Below are positions 51,769 to 60,729 of a stretch of 64,000 nt of DNA, piece after piece (the stretch's first letter is position 1; every line of letters begins with the position of its first letter). Source of the DNA: Vogesella mureinivorans (GTDB lineage: Bacteria > Pseudomonadota > Gammaproteobacteria > Burkholderiales > Chromobacteriaceae). Both the position numbers and the translations under genes were made by a program. The notes beneath the pieces were generated by a model. It made no database searches. It was not told where the DNA came from and saw only the letters and a list, made by a program, of their open reading frames with translations. The stretch lies in contig NZ_VMTV02000165.1 in NCBI RefSeq assembly GCF_007644035.1, forward strand, positions 90,258 through 154,257, given 5' to 3'.

Positions 51769-53189
51769 GGTGGTGTGCCCGGTGTGTCGGGGCGCCAGCC
51801 ACCCCCTAGTGCGGTGAACAGGCGGATATGGTCGCTGGCAATATCGGCCTGGCCACTGGCCAGGCTGTCTTGTGCGGCCAACTGTGTGCGTTGGGTTTCT
51901 TGTACGTTCTGGAAGTCGATCAGCCCGCTGTCGTAGCGCTGGCGCGCCAGCCGGGCTGCGCGCCCGGCGGCATCGGCAGCCTGCTGCAGGCTGGCTACGC
52001 GCAGCTGGTTGCCACGCAGGGCGGCCAGCGCATCTTCTACCTGCTGCAGCGCGGTCAGTACTGCCCCGCGGTAGGCCAGCTGCGCTTGCGCCAGCGCTGC
52101 TTGCTGTACGCCTACCTGTGCGCGCAGGGTGCCGCCGTCAAAAATCGGCAGCGTGATGCTGGCCAGCAGGCTGCCCAGCACGGCGCCGGCGTGGCTCAGG
52201 CCGCCAGCGGTAGCGGCCTCTACGCCTAGCGAGCCGCCAATGGCAAAGTCGGGCCAGCGCAGTGCCTGTGCTTGCCCCTCGCGTGCCAGCGCGGCAGCGA
52301 CCTGGTATTCGGCGGCGCGAATGTCAGCCCGCTGGCGCAGGGTGTCGGCCGGTATCGCCGGCATGATGCGCTCGCGCACTTGTGGTATTAGGCCGGCCAG
52401 GCGCGGGTCGCGCAGCGCCGGCAGGCTGGCCGGTGGCTGGCCGGTGAGCACCGCCAGTGCGTGCTGGCTTTGTTCAATACTGCTATCCAGCACAGGCAGC
52501 AGCGCCTGGTTTTGCGCGGTGGCGGCCTGCGCTTGCTCGGCTTCCAGCGCACCCAGCAAGCCGGCTTGCTGGCGCCAGCGGGTCAGCTGCAGTATGTCTT
52601 GCTGGCTGGCCAGGTTTTGCGTGGCGATGGCCCGCCGTGCCTGCGCACTGCGTAGTAGCAGGTAATGCTGCGCGACCTCTGCAGCGAGCTGCACCTGTAC
52701 GTCGCCCAAGCTGGCCTGGCTGGCGGCCATGCTGGCGTTACCGGCGGCCAGCGCCGCACGTTGGCCGCCAAACAGGTCGATAGCCCAGCTGGCATTCAGC
52801 CCCGCCTGCAAACGGTTACCCGTGCTATGGCCACCGGCACTGCCGCGCTGCGCCGACGCCGAGGCGCCCAGTGCCGGCCACATGGCGGCGGCTGCCACAT
52901 CGCGTAATGCTTGCGCCTGTTGTAACGCTGCCTGTGCGCCCTGCAGGCGGGTATTGGCCAGCAGCGTCTGGCGTACCAGTGCGGCCAACTGCGGGTCGTC
53001 AAAACGCAGCCACCAGTCGGCCAGTGGCGTACCCGCTACGCGCAAGTCACCCGCTGGCATGGCATCCGTGGCAGACCAGCTTGCGGGTAGCACCAGCGCG
53101 GTGGCCGCCGGCTCTTGCGGCAGCAGCGTGCTGCAGCCCTGTAGCGTGCACAGCAGCACCGCCAGCAGGCTGGCATGGCCAGTGTTCAT
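51765..53189 (-). CDS. NodT/OprM-family outer-membrane efflux lipoprotein
   Basis: The 474-residue protein is a TolC-like channel with a lipoprotein signal (lipobox LQGC near residue 19). Two repeats of the outer-membrane efflux domain show long alanine- and glutamine-rich helices. It is the first gene of the leftward tripartite export operon. The ATG at 53189 gives a normal lipoprotein signal; an ATG at 53225 would add 12 basic residues. Neither has a strong ribosome binding site. Confidence 0.9.
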   Translation of the reverse strand: MNTGHASLLAVLLCTLQGCSTLLPQEPAATALVLPASWSATDAMPAGDLRVAGTPLADWWLRFDDPQLAALVRQTLLANTRLQGAQAALQQAQALRDVAAAAMWPALGASASAQRGSAGGHSTGNRLQAGLNASWAIDLFGGQRAALAAGNASMAASQASLGDVQVQLAAEVAQHYLLLRSAQARRAIATQNLASQQDILQLTRWRQQAGLLGALEAEQAQAATAQNQALLPVLDSSIEQSQHALAVLTGQPPASLPALRDPRLAGLIPQVRERIMPAIPADTLRQRADIRAAEYQVAAALAREGQAQALRWPDFAIGGSLGVEAATAGGLSHAGAVLGSLLASITLPIFDGGTLRAQVGVQQAALAQAQLAYRGAVLTALQQVEDALAALRGNQLRVASLQQAADAAGRAARLARQRYDSGLIDFQNVQETQRTQLAAQDSLASGQADIASDHIRLFTALGGGWRPDTPGTPP

Positions 53190-53409
53190 ATTGCTACGGC
53201 GCGGGTGGCTGCGGTGGCGTGTCATGCGGCGGTGCTCGTGAAAGTAAGACAGTAAGGTTCACGAGGGTTATAGGCGGGTAGTGCGGGCTGGTCTGTTCGG
53301 CAGCGCACGTGTGCTGAATTGGCTACGGCAGCGCTATGAAAAACACGGAGCGGCTAGGGCAGTACAGGAAAGCAGGCAGGTGCGGATACAGGGTGAAGCA
53401 GGGGGAGGT

Positions 53410-53486
53410 TGGCGTACCCGACTGGAGTCGAACCAGCGACCTTCAGCTTCGGAGGCTGACACTCTATCCAACTGAGCTACGGGTAC
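53410..53486 (-). tRNA. tRNA-Arg (anticodon CCG)
   Basis: On the minus strand, a 77-nt cloverleaf with acceptor stem GTACCCG/CGGGTAC, anticodon loop CTCCGAA (CCG), T-loop TTCGACT and encoded CCA. Confidence 0.97.
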
Positions 53487-53568
53487 ACGCAAGCCGCGCA
53501 ATATAGCCCATGCATGGTGTTTTCGTCTAGCGCCATTGCGTTTGCGCAAACATTATCGATGGGACATT

Positions 53569-53596
53569 TTGCCGCAGCATGGCTTTGCCGTATAAT
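53569..53596 (+). promoter_or_regulatory. Probable sigma-70 promoter of cytochrome c5
   Basis: TTGCCG (53569-53574) and a perfect TATAAT (53591-53596) are 16 bp apart. They sit about 45 bp before the cytochrome start codon. Confidence 0.6.
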
Positions 53597-53641
53597 TTCC
53601 CTATTCTTCGGATTGTCATTATTAATTCAGGTGAGGCAGGA

Positions 53642-54382
53642 ATGAGCAACGAAACCAAAGCCCCAGGCAAGATCGTGCCGGTTTTGCTGGGTGTTGTCGT
53701 GCTGTTGGTAGTAGCAGTGTATCTGCTGGCCAAATTGGCCACCGGCGGCTTTGATGTCAACGCAGAAGTGATGACCAAGGAAGCTGTCGCTGCCCGCCTG
53801 AAGCCGGTTGGCGAAGCCAAGGCCAGCGATGCGCCCCCAGGCATGAAAACCGGCCAGCAAGTTTATGAAGGTATCTGTATTACCTGTCACGGCGCCGGCC
53901 TGGCTGGCGCGCCCAAGTTCGGTGATGCCGCTGCCTGGACTGCTCGCGTAGGGCAGGGCTGGGATACCCTGGTGAAACACGCACTGGAAGGCTTTAACGC
54001 CATGCCGGCCAAAGGTGGTGCGGCAGACCTGACCGACGACGAAGTGAAACGCGCCGTGGCCTATATGGGCAACGCTGCAGGTGGCAAGTTTACCGAGCCG
54101 CCAGTGGGTGGTGCAGCGGCTGCCGGTGCGGCGCTGGACCCGGCTGTCGTTGGCAAGAAAGTGTATGAAAGTGTATGTGTAGCTTGCCACGCTACCGGTG
54201 CGGCTGGTGCGCCGAAGTTTGGCGATAAGGCTGCCTGGGCTTCGCGTCTGTCCAAAGGTGACGATGGCCTGCTGGCCTCTGCTACCAAAGGCCTGAATGC
54301 CATGCCGGCTAAAGGTGGTTTCACCGGCTCTGATGAAGAATTCAAGGCTGCGGTTTCCTACCTGGTCAATGCGGCCAAGTAA
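53642..54382 (+). CDS. Membrane-anchored dihaem cytochrome c5
   Basis: The 246-residue protein has one N-terminal membrane anchor (about 11-32) and two homologous cytochrome c5 domains with haem-binding sites CITCH (79-83) and CVACH (179-183). Each is followed by GAPKFGDxxAW and a distal Met in NAMPAKGG. In Neisseria a related dihaem c5 carries electrons to the cbb3 oxidase. GCAGGA precedes the ATG at 53642. It has its own promoter and terminator and is probably highly expressed. Confidence 0.92.
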   Translation: MSNETKAPGKIVPVLLGVVVLLVVAVYLLAKLATGGFDVNAEVMTKEAVAARLKPVGEAKASDAPPGMKTGQQVYEGICITCHGAGLAGAPKFGDAAAWTARVGQGWDTLVKHALEGFNAMPAKGGAADLTDDEVKRAVAYMGNAAGGKFTEPPVGGAAAAGAALDPAVVGKKVYESVCVACHATGAAGAPKFGDKAAWASRLSKGDDGLLASATKGLNAMPAKGGFTGSDEEFKAAVSYLVNAAK

Positions 54383-54418
54383 TACACTGCGCCGCCTTTG
54401 TGCGGCGTAGTTGTACAA

Positions 54419-54458
54419 AACAAACCCTGTTTGCGTAGGCAGACAGGGTTTGTTTTTT
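54419..54458 (+). terminator. Terminator of cytochrome c5
   Basis: A 12-bp stem AACAAACCCTGT/ACAGGGTTTGTT (54419-54430 with 54443-54454) is followed by T residues. Confidence 0.92.
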
Positions 54459-54483
54459 GCGGTGCTGGGTGGCAGGGGCGTGG

Positions 54484-56508
54484 CTACGGTGCTTTATCGT
54501 CGGTTTTTTGCACCTTGCTGCCCAGCATGGCAGTCAGGTTGGCCAGGCGGCTTTTGCCTTCGGTTTTGCTAACGATGGGCTCGCCGCCTTTTTTACCGAA
54601 ATGGCGCAGGTCGTCGCCATTGATTTCGCCGATAAAGCGCGACGGCTCGACAAACAGCCATTCGCCGGCGCGGCGGCGTTTGACGCAGTAGGTGAGGGTA
54701 AGGCTGCGCTGGGCGCGGGTAATGCCCACGTACATCAGGCGGCGTTCTTCTTCCACCATGCCGTTATCCACCGACTCGCTGTGCGGCAGGATGCCTTCCT
54801 CGCAGCCCACCAGAAACACGTGCGGGTACTCCAGGCCTTTGGAGGCGTGGAGGGTGGACATGTGTACGGCGTCGACATCGCCCTCGTCGCGGCCTTCCAG
54901 CATGGTAATCAGCGCAATGGTCTGGGTAAGCTCGATCAGGTTCTTGCTGTCGGCCTCGCCCTTGCGCTGCAGCCAGGCTACCAGCTCGAACACGTTCTTC
55001 CATTTGCTTTCCGCTGCCTTGGGGCTGTCTTCGCTGTCGTACAGCCAGGCCTCGAAGCCGATGACTTTCAGCATGTCCATCACCAGCTCGCCGGCCGGTT
55101 CACGCGTGGCACGGTATTGCAGGCTGGTGATAAAGCGGCAGAAGTCTTCCAGCGGCTTGAGCTGGGCGTCCTGTACCTGTACGCGAAAGCCCGGCTCGCC
55201 CGCGCTGGCGAACAGGCTTTTGTCGAATAGCGCGGCGCTGGCGCCCAGTTTTTCCAGCGTGGTGGCGCCCACGCCGCGTTTGGGCGTGGTGAGCGCACGG
55301 ATAAACGCCGGGTCGTCGTCCGGGTTGGCGATCAGGCGCAGGTAGGCCAGCACGTCCTTGATTTCCGGCTTGTCGAAAAAGCTCTGCCCGCCGGCCATCT
55401 GGTAGGGGATGCGCTGGTTGCGCAGCACGGTTTCAAACACGCGGGACTGGTAATTACCGCGGTACAGGATGGCGTAGTGCTTGAACTCGGTGCGGTATTC
55501 GAATTTGTGCGCCAAGAGGCGCTGCACCACGATTTCGGCCTCGTGCTCTTCGTCCTTGCACATCACGGCGTGAATCGGCTCGCCCAGGCCCAGCTCGCTC
55601 CATAGCTGCTTTTCGAACAGCTTGGGGTTGTTGGAAATCACCGAGTTGGCCGCACGCAGGATGCGCGCGGTGGAGCGGTAGTTTTGCTCCAGCTTCACGA
55701 TTTTCAGCGCCGGGAAGTCGTGCTGCAGCAGGCGCAGGTTTTCCATATTGGCACCGCGCCAGGCGTAGATGCTCTGGTCGTCGTCGCCCACGGCGGTAAA
55801 CAGGCCGCGTACGCCGGCCAGCAGCTTTACCAGCAGGTACTGGCAGGTGTTGGTGTCCTGGTATTCGTCGATCAGCAGGTAGCGCAGGCGGCCCTGCCAT
55901 TTGATCAGCACCTCGGGGTGGGTCTGGAACAGCCCCACCGGCAGGCGGATCAGGTCGTCGAAGTCCATGGCCTGGTAGGCCATCAGCGTGGCCTGGTAGG
56001 CGCTGTAGGTGGTGGCGCAGATGCGGTCGAATTCATTATCGGCCGCCACCAGCGCGGCGTCGGCGTCCAGCAGCTCGTTTTTCCACAGCGAGATGCGGCT
56101 TTGTACCTTGCGCACTTCGTCCTTGTGCGTGCTTTTCAGGATGTCCGAGATGATCTTGGCGGCGTCGTAGCTGTCCAGAATGGAAAACTGCGTTTTATAG
56201 CCCAGATGCGGCGCTTCCTGGCGCAGGATGTGCATGCCCAGCGAGTGGAAGGTGGACACGGTAATGCCCTTCAGCTCGCGGCTGTCCATCAGCTTGCCCA
56301 CCCGTTCCAGCATTTCGCGCGCGGCCTTGTTGGTAAAGGTAATGGCGGCGATATGCTTGGCCTGGTAGCCGCATTCGCGGATCAGGTGGCAGATCTTCTG
56401 GGTAATGACGCGCGTTTTGCCGGAGCCGGCACCCGCCAGCACCAGCAGGGGGCCGTCCACGTATTTGATGGCGTCGCGTTGGGGCGGGTTCAGTTGCAGC
56501 AGGGACAT
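54484..56508 (-). CDS. rep: ATP-dependent DNA helicase Rep
   Basis: The 674-residue SF1A helicase has Walker A GAGSGKT (near 27-33), motif II DEYQDTN, motif III VGDDDQSIYAWRGA, motif V MSTLHASKGLE and motif VI YVGITRAQ. Length and the start LNPPQRDAIKYVDGPLLVLAGAGSGKT fit Rep rather than the longer UvrD. It unwinds DNA at stalled forks and clears bound proteins. One uptake-like repeat is at 55645-55654. Confidence 0.93.
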   Translation of the reverse strand: MSLLQLNPPQRDAIKYVDGPLLVLAGAGSGKTRVITQKICHLIRECGYQAKHIAAITFTNKAAREMLERVGKLMDSRELKGITVSTFHSLGMHILRQEAPHLGYKTQFSILDSYDAAKIISDILKSTHKDEVRKVQSRISLWKNELLDADAALVAADNEFDRICATTYSAYQATLMAYQAMDFDDLIRLPVGLFQTHPEVLIKWQGRLRYLLIDEYQDTNTCQYLLVKLLAGVRGLFTAVGDDDQSIYAWRGANMENLRLLQHDFPALKIVKLEQNYRSTARILRAANSVISNNPKLFEKQLWSELGLGEPIHAVMCKDEEHEAEIVVQRLLAHKFEYRTEFKHYAILYRGNYQSRVFETVLRNQRIPYQMAGGQSFFDKPEIKDVLAYLRLIANPDDDPAFIRALTTPKRGVGATTLEKLGASAALFDKSLFASAGEPGFRVQVQDAQLKPLEDFCRFITSLQYRATREPAGELVMDMLKVIGFEAWLYDSEDSPKAAESKWKNVFELVAWLQRKGEADSKNLIELTQTIALITMLEGRDEGDVDAVHMSTLHASKGLEYPHVFLVGCEEGILPHSESVDNGMVEEERRLMYVGITRAQRSLTLTYCVKRRRAGEWLFVEPSRFIGEINGDDLRHFGKKGGEPIVSKTEGKSRLANLTAMLGSKVQKTDDKAP

Positions 56509-56655
56509 GGGGCGTCGTCAATCTTTCATGGACAGCGCGCATTGTAGCGCATGGCCGCCCTTGCGCAGCGGCGACGGCAAGCGGCGCATCCATTATCATC
56601 TGGCTAGCGGCATGCGCTATGGCCAACCCGGCCGCGATCTGTACAGGAAAAACAC

Positions 56656-57477
56656 ATGGCCACCTACGCGATTGGCGATTTGCAGGGCTGCTTTACGCCC
56701 TTTATGGCGCTGCTGCGCCAGATAGATTTCAACCCCGGCCGCGACACGCTGTGGCTCACCGGCGACCTGGTCAACCGTGGCCCCGAGTCGTTACAGGTGC
56801 TGCGCTGGGTCTTCGACAAGCAAGACTGCGTGCAAACGGTGCTGGGCAACCACGACCTGCACCTGCTGGCGGTATCTGAAGGCTACGGCAAGGTACACGC
56901 CGACGACACCATCCAGCCCATTCTGGATGCCGCCGAAAGCAAGGTGCTGCTGGACTGGCTGCGTTGCCAGCCATTGATGATCTACGAACAGGGCTACGCC
57001 ATGGTGCACGCCGGCCTGCTGCCGGAATGGAGCATCAAAAAGGCGCTGCGCCTGGCCGAGGAGGTGGAGTACGAGCTGTCCGGCAAGCACCACCGCCAGT
57101 TTCTGGGCAAGCTGTACGGCAACAAGCCGGTGCGCTGGCAGGATGACCTGAAAGGCATGGACCGCCTGCGGCTGATCGTGAACGCCATGACGCGCATGCG
57201 CTTTATCACCCAGGATGGCGAGCTGGACTTGTCCTACAAGGGCGAGCTGGACGGCGCGCCACCGCACCTGCTGCCGTGGTTCGAGGCGGCTACCCGCCGT
57301 AGTGTGGATACGCCGATCATTTGCGGCCACTGGTCGGCGCTGGGCCTGCATATGGATGACGACGTGCTGGCTATCGACAGCGGCTGCTTGTGGGGCGGCA
57401 GCCTCACCGCTGTACGGCTGGAAGACCGTGCGGTGTTTTCGCTGCCGTGCCAGGCCTACCGCGAGATCAGCCGCTAA
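56656..57477 (+). CDS. apaH: Bis(5'-nucleosyl)-tetraphosphatase, symmetrical
   Basis: The 273-residue metallophosphatase splits Ap4A into two ADP molecules. Motifs are IGDLQGC (N-terminal metal site), LTGDLVNRGPES, VLGNHDLHLL and GHWSALGL. The product is typical in length (E. coli 280). AGGAAAA precedes the ATG. It is divergent from rep and followed by an inverted pair of the uptake-like repeat and a terminator. Confidence 0.95.
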   Translation: MATYAIGDLQGCFTPFMALLRQIDFNPGRDTLWLTGDLVNRGPESLQVLRWVFDKQDCVQTVLGNHDLHLLAVSEGYGKVHADDTIQPILDAAESKVLLDWLRCQPLMIYEQGYAMVHAGLLPEWSIKKALRLAEEVEYELSGKHHRQFLGKLYGNKPVRWQDDLKGMDRLRLIVNAMTRMRFITQDGELDLSYKGELDGAPPHLLPWFEAATRRSVDTPIICGHWSALGLHMDDDVLAIDSGCLWGGSLTAVRLEDRAVFSLPCQAYREISR

Positions 57478-57508
57478 GGTTGGCCGCAAGCAGGCTGCGG
57501 CCAACCTT
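57476..57508. repeat. Inverted pair of the uptake-like repeat after apaH
   Basis: AAGGTTGGCCGCA (57476-57488) and TGCGGCCAACCTT (57496-57508) form a perfect 13-bp stem with a 7-nt loop that begins inside the apaH stop codon. Such inverted uptake-sequence pairs at gene ends are typical of Neisseria. Confidence 0.93.
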
Positions 57509-57524
57509 TGGCGCAGCATTAGAC

Positions 57525-57557
57525 GCAAAAAAGCCCCGGTGTCTGTGCCGGGGCTTT
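57525..57557 (+). terminator. Bidirectional terminator between apaH and dctA
   Basis: AAAGCCCCGG pairs with CCGGGGCTTT across an 8-nt loop, with A and T tracts on both sides. It serves the convergent apaH and dctA genes. Confidence 0.9.
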
Positions 57558-57582
57558 TTGCTGACAGTACGCTGCGCTGTGC

Positions 57583-58908
57583 TTAGCTCAGCTCTTTGGA
57601 GACTTCGCGTACCAGGTGCGGGGCTTCTACCGGGGCGCCGTGGTTGATCGGTGTCGGGTTGGCCAGCTCGCGGGCCATCTGCTCGGTATCCAGCGAGTTT
57701 TCCCACTTGGCTACCACTACGGTGGCCACAGCGTTGCCGATCAGGTTGGTGATGGCGCGGGCTTCGGACATGAAGCGGTCGATACCCAGAATCAGCGCCA
57801 GGCCGGCTACCGGAATCTCCGGTACCACCGCCAGGGTGGCGGCCAGGGTAATAAAGCCGGAGCCGGTCACGCCTGCCGCGCCTTTGGATGTCAGCAGCAG
57901 CACGCCCAGAATGGTCAGCTCTTGTGTCAGCGTCAGGTCGATATTGCAGGCCTGGGCGATAAAGATGGCTGCCATGGTCAGGTAGATCGAGGTGCCGTCC
58001 AGGTTAAACGAGTAACCGGTTGGTACCACCAGGCCCACGACCGGCTTGGCGCAGCCCAGCTGCTCCAGCTTCACCATCAGGCGCGGCAGGGCCGATTCGG
58101 ACGACGACGTACCCAGTACGATCATCAGCTCTTCTTTGATGTACTTGATCAGCTTCCACACGCTAAAGCCGTAGAAGCGGGCGATGCTGCCCAGTACCAG
58201 GCCCACGAACAGCACGCAGGTCAGGTAGAAAGTACCCATCAGCGAGGCCAGCTGCACCAGGCTGCTCACGCCGTATTTGCCGATGGTGAATGCCATGGCA
58301 CCAAAGGCGCCGATCGGGGCCAGCTTCATGATGAAGCCGATCATGGCAAACAGCACGTGCGACACTTTTTCAAAGAAGCCCAGCACCGGCTTGCCTTGCT
58401 CGCCCATCATCGACAGGCCGGCACCAAACAGTACCGAGAACAGCAGCACCTGCAGGATTTCGCCCTCGGCAAAAGCGCCTACGGCACTTTGCGGGATGAT
58501 GTGCAGGATAAAGTCTACCGTGCTCTGGCCGGCGGCTTTTTCGGTGTATTTGGCAATGGCACCGGTATCCAGCGTGGTGGGATCCACGTTCATGCCGCTA
58601 CCGGGTTGTACGAAGTTCACTACCAGCAGGCCGATGGCCAGCGCCAGCGTGGTAACCACTTCAAAGTACAGCAAGGCTTTGCCGCCCACGCGGCCAACCT
58701 TTTTCATGTCTTCCATGCCGGCAATGCCGACCACGATGGTGCAGAAGATGATCGGGGCGATCATCATTTTCACCAGTTTGATGAAGCCATCGCCCAGCGG
58801 CTTCAGTTTAGCGCCCAGCTCGGGCATGAAATGGCCCAGCATCACGCCCAGAACAATGGCGACAATGACCTGGAAATACAGGGTTTTGTAAAACGGCTTA
58901 CCCGACAT
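57583..58908 (-). CDS. dctA: C4-dicarboxylate transporter DctA
   Basis: The 441-residue inner-membrane symporter belongs to the DAACS family and takes up succinate, fumarate and malate with protons or sodium. Signatures are the serine-rich loop [13 protein letters not shown], the [23 protein letters not shown] stretch and [12 protein letters not shown] (the hairpin loops around the substrate). The start [18 protein letters not shown] is typical of beta-proteobacterial DctA. GAGAGG precedes the ATG at 58908. It is monocistronic. Confidence 0.94.
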   Translation of the reverse strand: MSGKPFYKTLYFQVIVAIVLGVMLGHFMPELGAKLKPLGDGFIKLVKMMIAPIIFCTIVVGIAGMEDMKKVGRVGGKALLYFEVVTTLALAIGLLVVNFVQPGSGMNVDPTTLDTGAIAKYTEKAAGQSTVDFILHIIPQSAVGAFAEGEILQVLLFSVLFGAGLSMMGEQGKPVLGFFEKVSHVLFAMIGFIMKLAPIGAFGAMAFTIGKYGVSSLVQLASLMGTFYLTCVLFVGLVLGSIARFYGFSVWKLIKYIKEELMIVLGTSSSESALPRLMVKLEQLGCAKPVVGLVVPTGYSFNLDGTSIYLTMAAIFIAQACNIDLTLTQELTILGVLLLTSKGAAGVTGSGFITLAATLAVVPEIPVAGLALILGIDRFMSEARAITNLIGNAVATVVVAKWENSLDTEQMARELANPTPINHGAPVEAPHLVREVSKELS

Positions 58909-59046
58909 ATCGACCTCTCGTGTGTTATGGCGGCGCTGCAGGCAGCACCGGCTATCTCTTGGGTCGATCATGCACTGCTAGGGCGGTGGGCAGAATTGGG
59001 TGTTTCCGCATTGCGGAAAACCCCAATAGCCGCGCCCGGTGGGGTA

Positions 59047-59820
59047 TCAGGCCTGCTCTGGCAGGCCCAGCGCGCCAGCGATGCGCTGGCGGGACGTTTC
59101 GGATAGCGCAAAGCGGGTTTGCTCTGCTGTCGCCCCCTGCGGGATGGCCTCGGCGTAGTGCAGCTCTACCACCATGGCGCGGGTACGCAGAATCTGGCGC
59201 AGGCTTTGCCAGAAGGTGGTATCGCCAGCGTAGGCAGCGGCATCGCAAAACTGCCCGCCAGGCGTGGTAAAGCGTATGGCCACCGGCTGCACGGTGGCGC
59301 CGGCCAGGCGGGCAGCCTCGAACAGCGACGCCTTGAACGGCAGCATGCCGCGCCCGTCCGAGGTGGTGGCCTCCGGAAACACTGCCATGCAGCCGCCGTC
59401 CTGCAGCGCCTGCGCCAGCTGCTGGTTGACGCGGCTGGCATCGCGGCGGTTGGCGCGGTCGATAAACAGCGTGCCTGCGTTTTTGACCAGAAAGCCGGCT
59501 ACCGGCCAGTCGCGCAGCTCTTTTTTGGCGACAAAGCGCGATACCGTCACGCTGTTCAGCGCAAAAATATCCAGCCACGACACATGGTTGGCCACCACCA
59601 GGGTGTGGGCCGGGTACACGCCAGGCGGCGTGCCGCTGACTTTGACCTTGATGGCCAGTATGTGCAGCAGCTGGCGTGACCAGCGCTGGGTGATCACCGC
59701 GCGGGCGGGTTGGGATAGCCGGGGGTAACGGGTGCCCACGGCAACAACGCCGCGAAACACATGCAGGGCCAGGCGCGCCAGGCGTAGCGCGCGAACGGGT
59801 AGGGCGGTAGGGGCGTGCAC
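59047..59820 (-). CDS. 1-acyl-sn-glycerol-3-phosphate acyltransferase (PlsC family)
   Basis: The 257-residue membrane-associated enzyme acylates lysophosphatidic acid or a similar lipid. The acyltransferase motifs are NHVSWLD (catalytic His/Asp) and VFPEATTSDG. A hydrophobic N-terminal helix precedes them. No ATG lies upstream; the GTG at 59820, 13 bp after mutM ends, gives the expected N-terminus and is my choice. An in-frame TTG at 59895 would overlap mutM. It may be an ornithine-lipid (OlsA) or PlsC enzyme. Confidence 0.8.
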   Translation of the reverse strand: MHAPTALPVRALRLARLALHVFRGVVAVGTRYPRLSQPARAVITQRWSRQLLHILAIKVKVSGTPPGVYPAHTLVVANHVSWLDIFALNSVTVSRFVAKKELRDWPVAGFLVKNAGTLFIDRANRRDASRVNQQLAQALQDGGCMAVFPEATTSDGRGMLPFKASLFEAARLAGATVQPVAIRFTTPGGQFCDAAAYAGDTTFWQSLRQILRTRAMVVELHYAEAIPQGATAEQTRFALSETSRQRIAGALGLPEQA

Positions 59821-59833
59821 GTATGGGTCCGTG

Positions 59834-60649
59834 TCAGAGGGGTTGGCAATGCGGGCAGAAGCAGCTGCTGCGCTGCCCTTGGCGTAGCTCGCCAATCAGC
59901 GAGCCGCAATCATGACACGTCAGGCCGGCTCTGCCATAGACCTTGTAGCTTTGCTGAAAGTAACCCGGCTTGCCCTTGGCATCCATGAAATCGCGCAGGC
60001 TGCTGCCACCGGCGTCGATGGCGCGGGCCAGCACCCGCTTGATCTGCGTGGCCAGGCGCTGGCACTCTTCGTGGCTCAGGCTGTTGGCCGCACGCGCCGG
60101 GTGGATGCCGGCGTAGAACAGCGACTCGTTGGCGTAGATATTGCCCACGCCCACCACCACGTGGTTGTCCATGATCACCAGCTTGATGGCGCTGCCCTTG
60201 CGGCGTGTGGCCTCGTACAGTACCGCGCCGTCAAAGGCATCCGACAGCGGCTCCGGCCCCATGCTGGCCAGCAGCGGGTGGGCCATGGCCGGCCCCTGCT
60301 GCCACAGCATGGCGCCAAAGCGGCGCGGGTCGCGGTAGCGCAGAACTGTTTGCCCCAGGTCGATGTCTACATGATCGTGCTTTTCCGGCGTGGTGCCGGG
60401 TGGCACAAAGCGCAGGCTGCCGGACATGCCCAGGTGCACGATCAGCGTGCCGTGGTCAAAGTCGATCAGCAGGTATTTGGCGCGCCGGCTCACGCTGCGT
60501 ACCGTGCGCCCGGCCAGCAGGGCGGGCAGCTCGGGCGGAATCGGCCAGCGCAGCCGTGGCTCGCGTATCACTACCGCGCGCAGCGTGGCGCCGGCTAGCT
60601 GCGGGCTGATGCCGCGACAGGTGGTTTCGACTTCTGGCAATTCGGGCAT
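59834..60649 (-). CDS. mutM: Formamidopyrimidine-DNA glycosylase
   Basis: The 271-residue base-excision repair enzyme removes 8-oxoguanine and formamidopyrimidines. The N-terminus PELPEVETTCRGI carries catalytic Pro1/Glu2, VGNIYANESLF and the helix-two-turn-helix follow, and a C-terminal zinc finger (CHDCGSLI...CFCPHCQ) closes the protein. Length is typical. It is divergent from the TPR lipoprotein gene and followed directly by the acyltransferase gene. One uptake-like repeat is at 60083-60092. Confidence 0.96.
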   Translation of the reverse strand: MPELPEVETTCRGISPQLAGATLRAVVIREPRLRWPIPPELPALLAGRTVRSVSRRAKYLLIDFDHGTLIVHLGMSGSLRFVPPGTTPEKHDHVDIDLGQTVLRYRDPRRFGAMLWQQGPAMAHPLLASMGPEPLSDAFDGAVLYEATRRKGSAIKLVIMDNHVVVGVGNIYANESLFYAGIHPARAANSLSHEECQRLATQIKRVLARAIDAGGSSLRDFMDAKGKPGYFQQSYKVYGRAGLTCHDCGSLIGELRQGQRSSCFCPHCQPL

Positions 60650-60729
60650 GAATGACTGTCCTTGCGCGCTGCATGAATAAACTGGATGGCGTGGTATTCT
60701 ACCTGCCTGAATCGATGTCTGGGCCCAGC

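Noticed and set aside
59821-59895. Longer acyltransferase start at a TTG
   Set aside because: It would overlap the end of mutM by about 60 bp and add a stretch without family resemblance. The GTG at 59820 fits the family.
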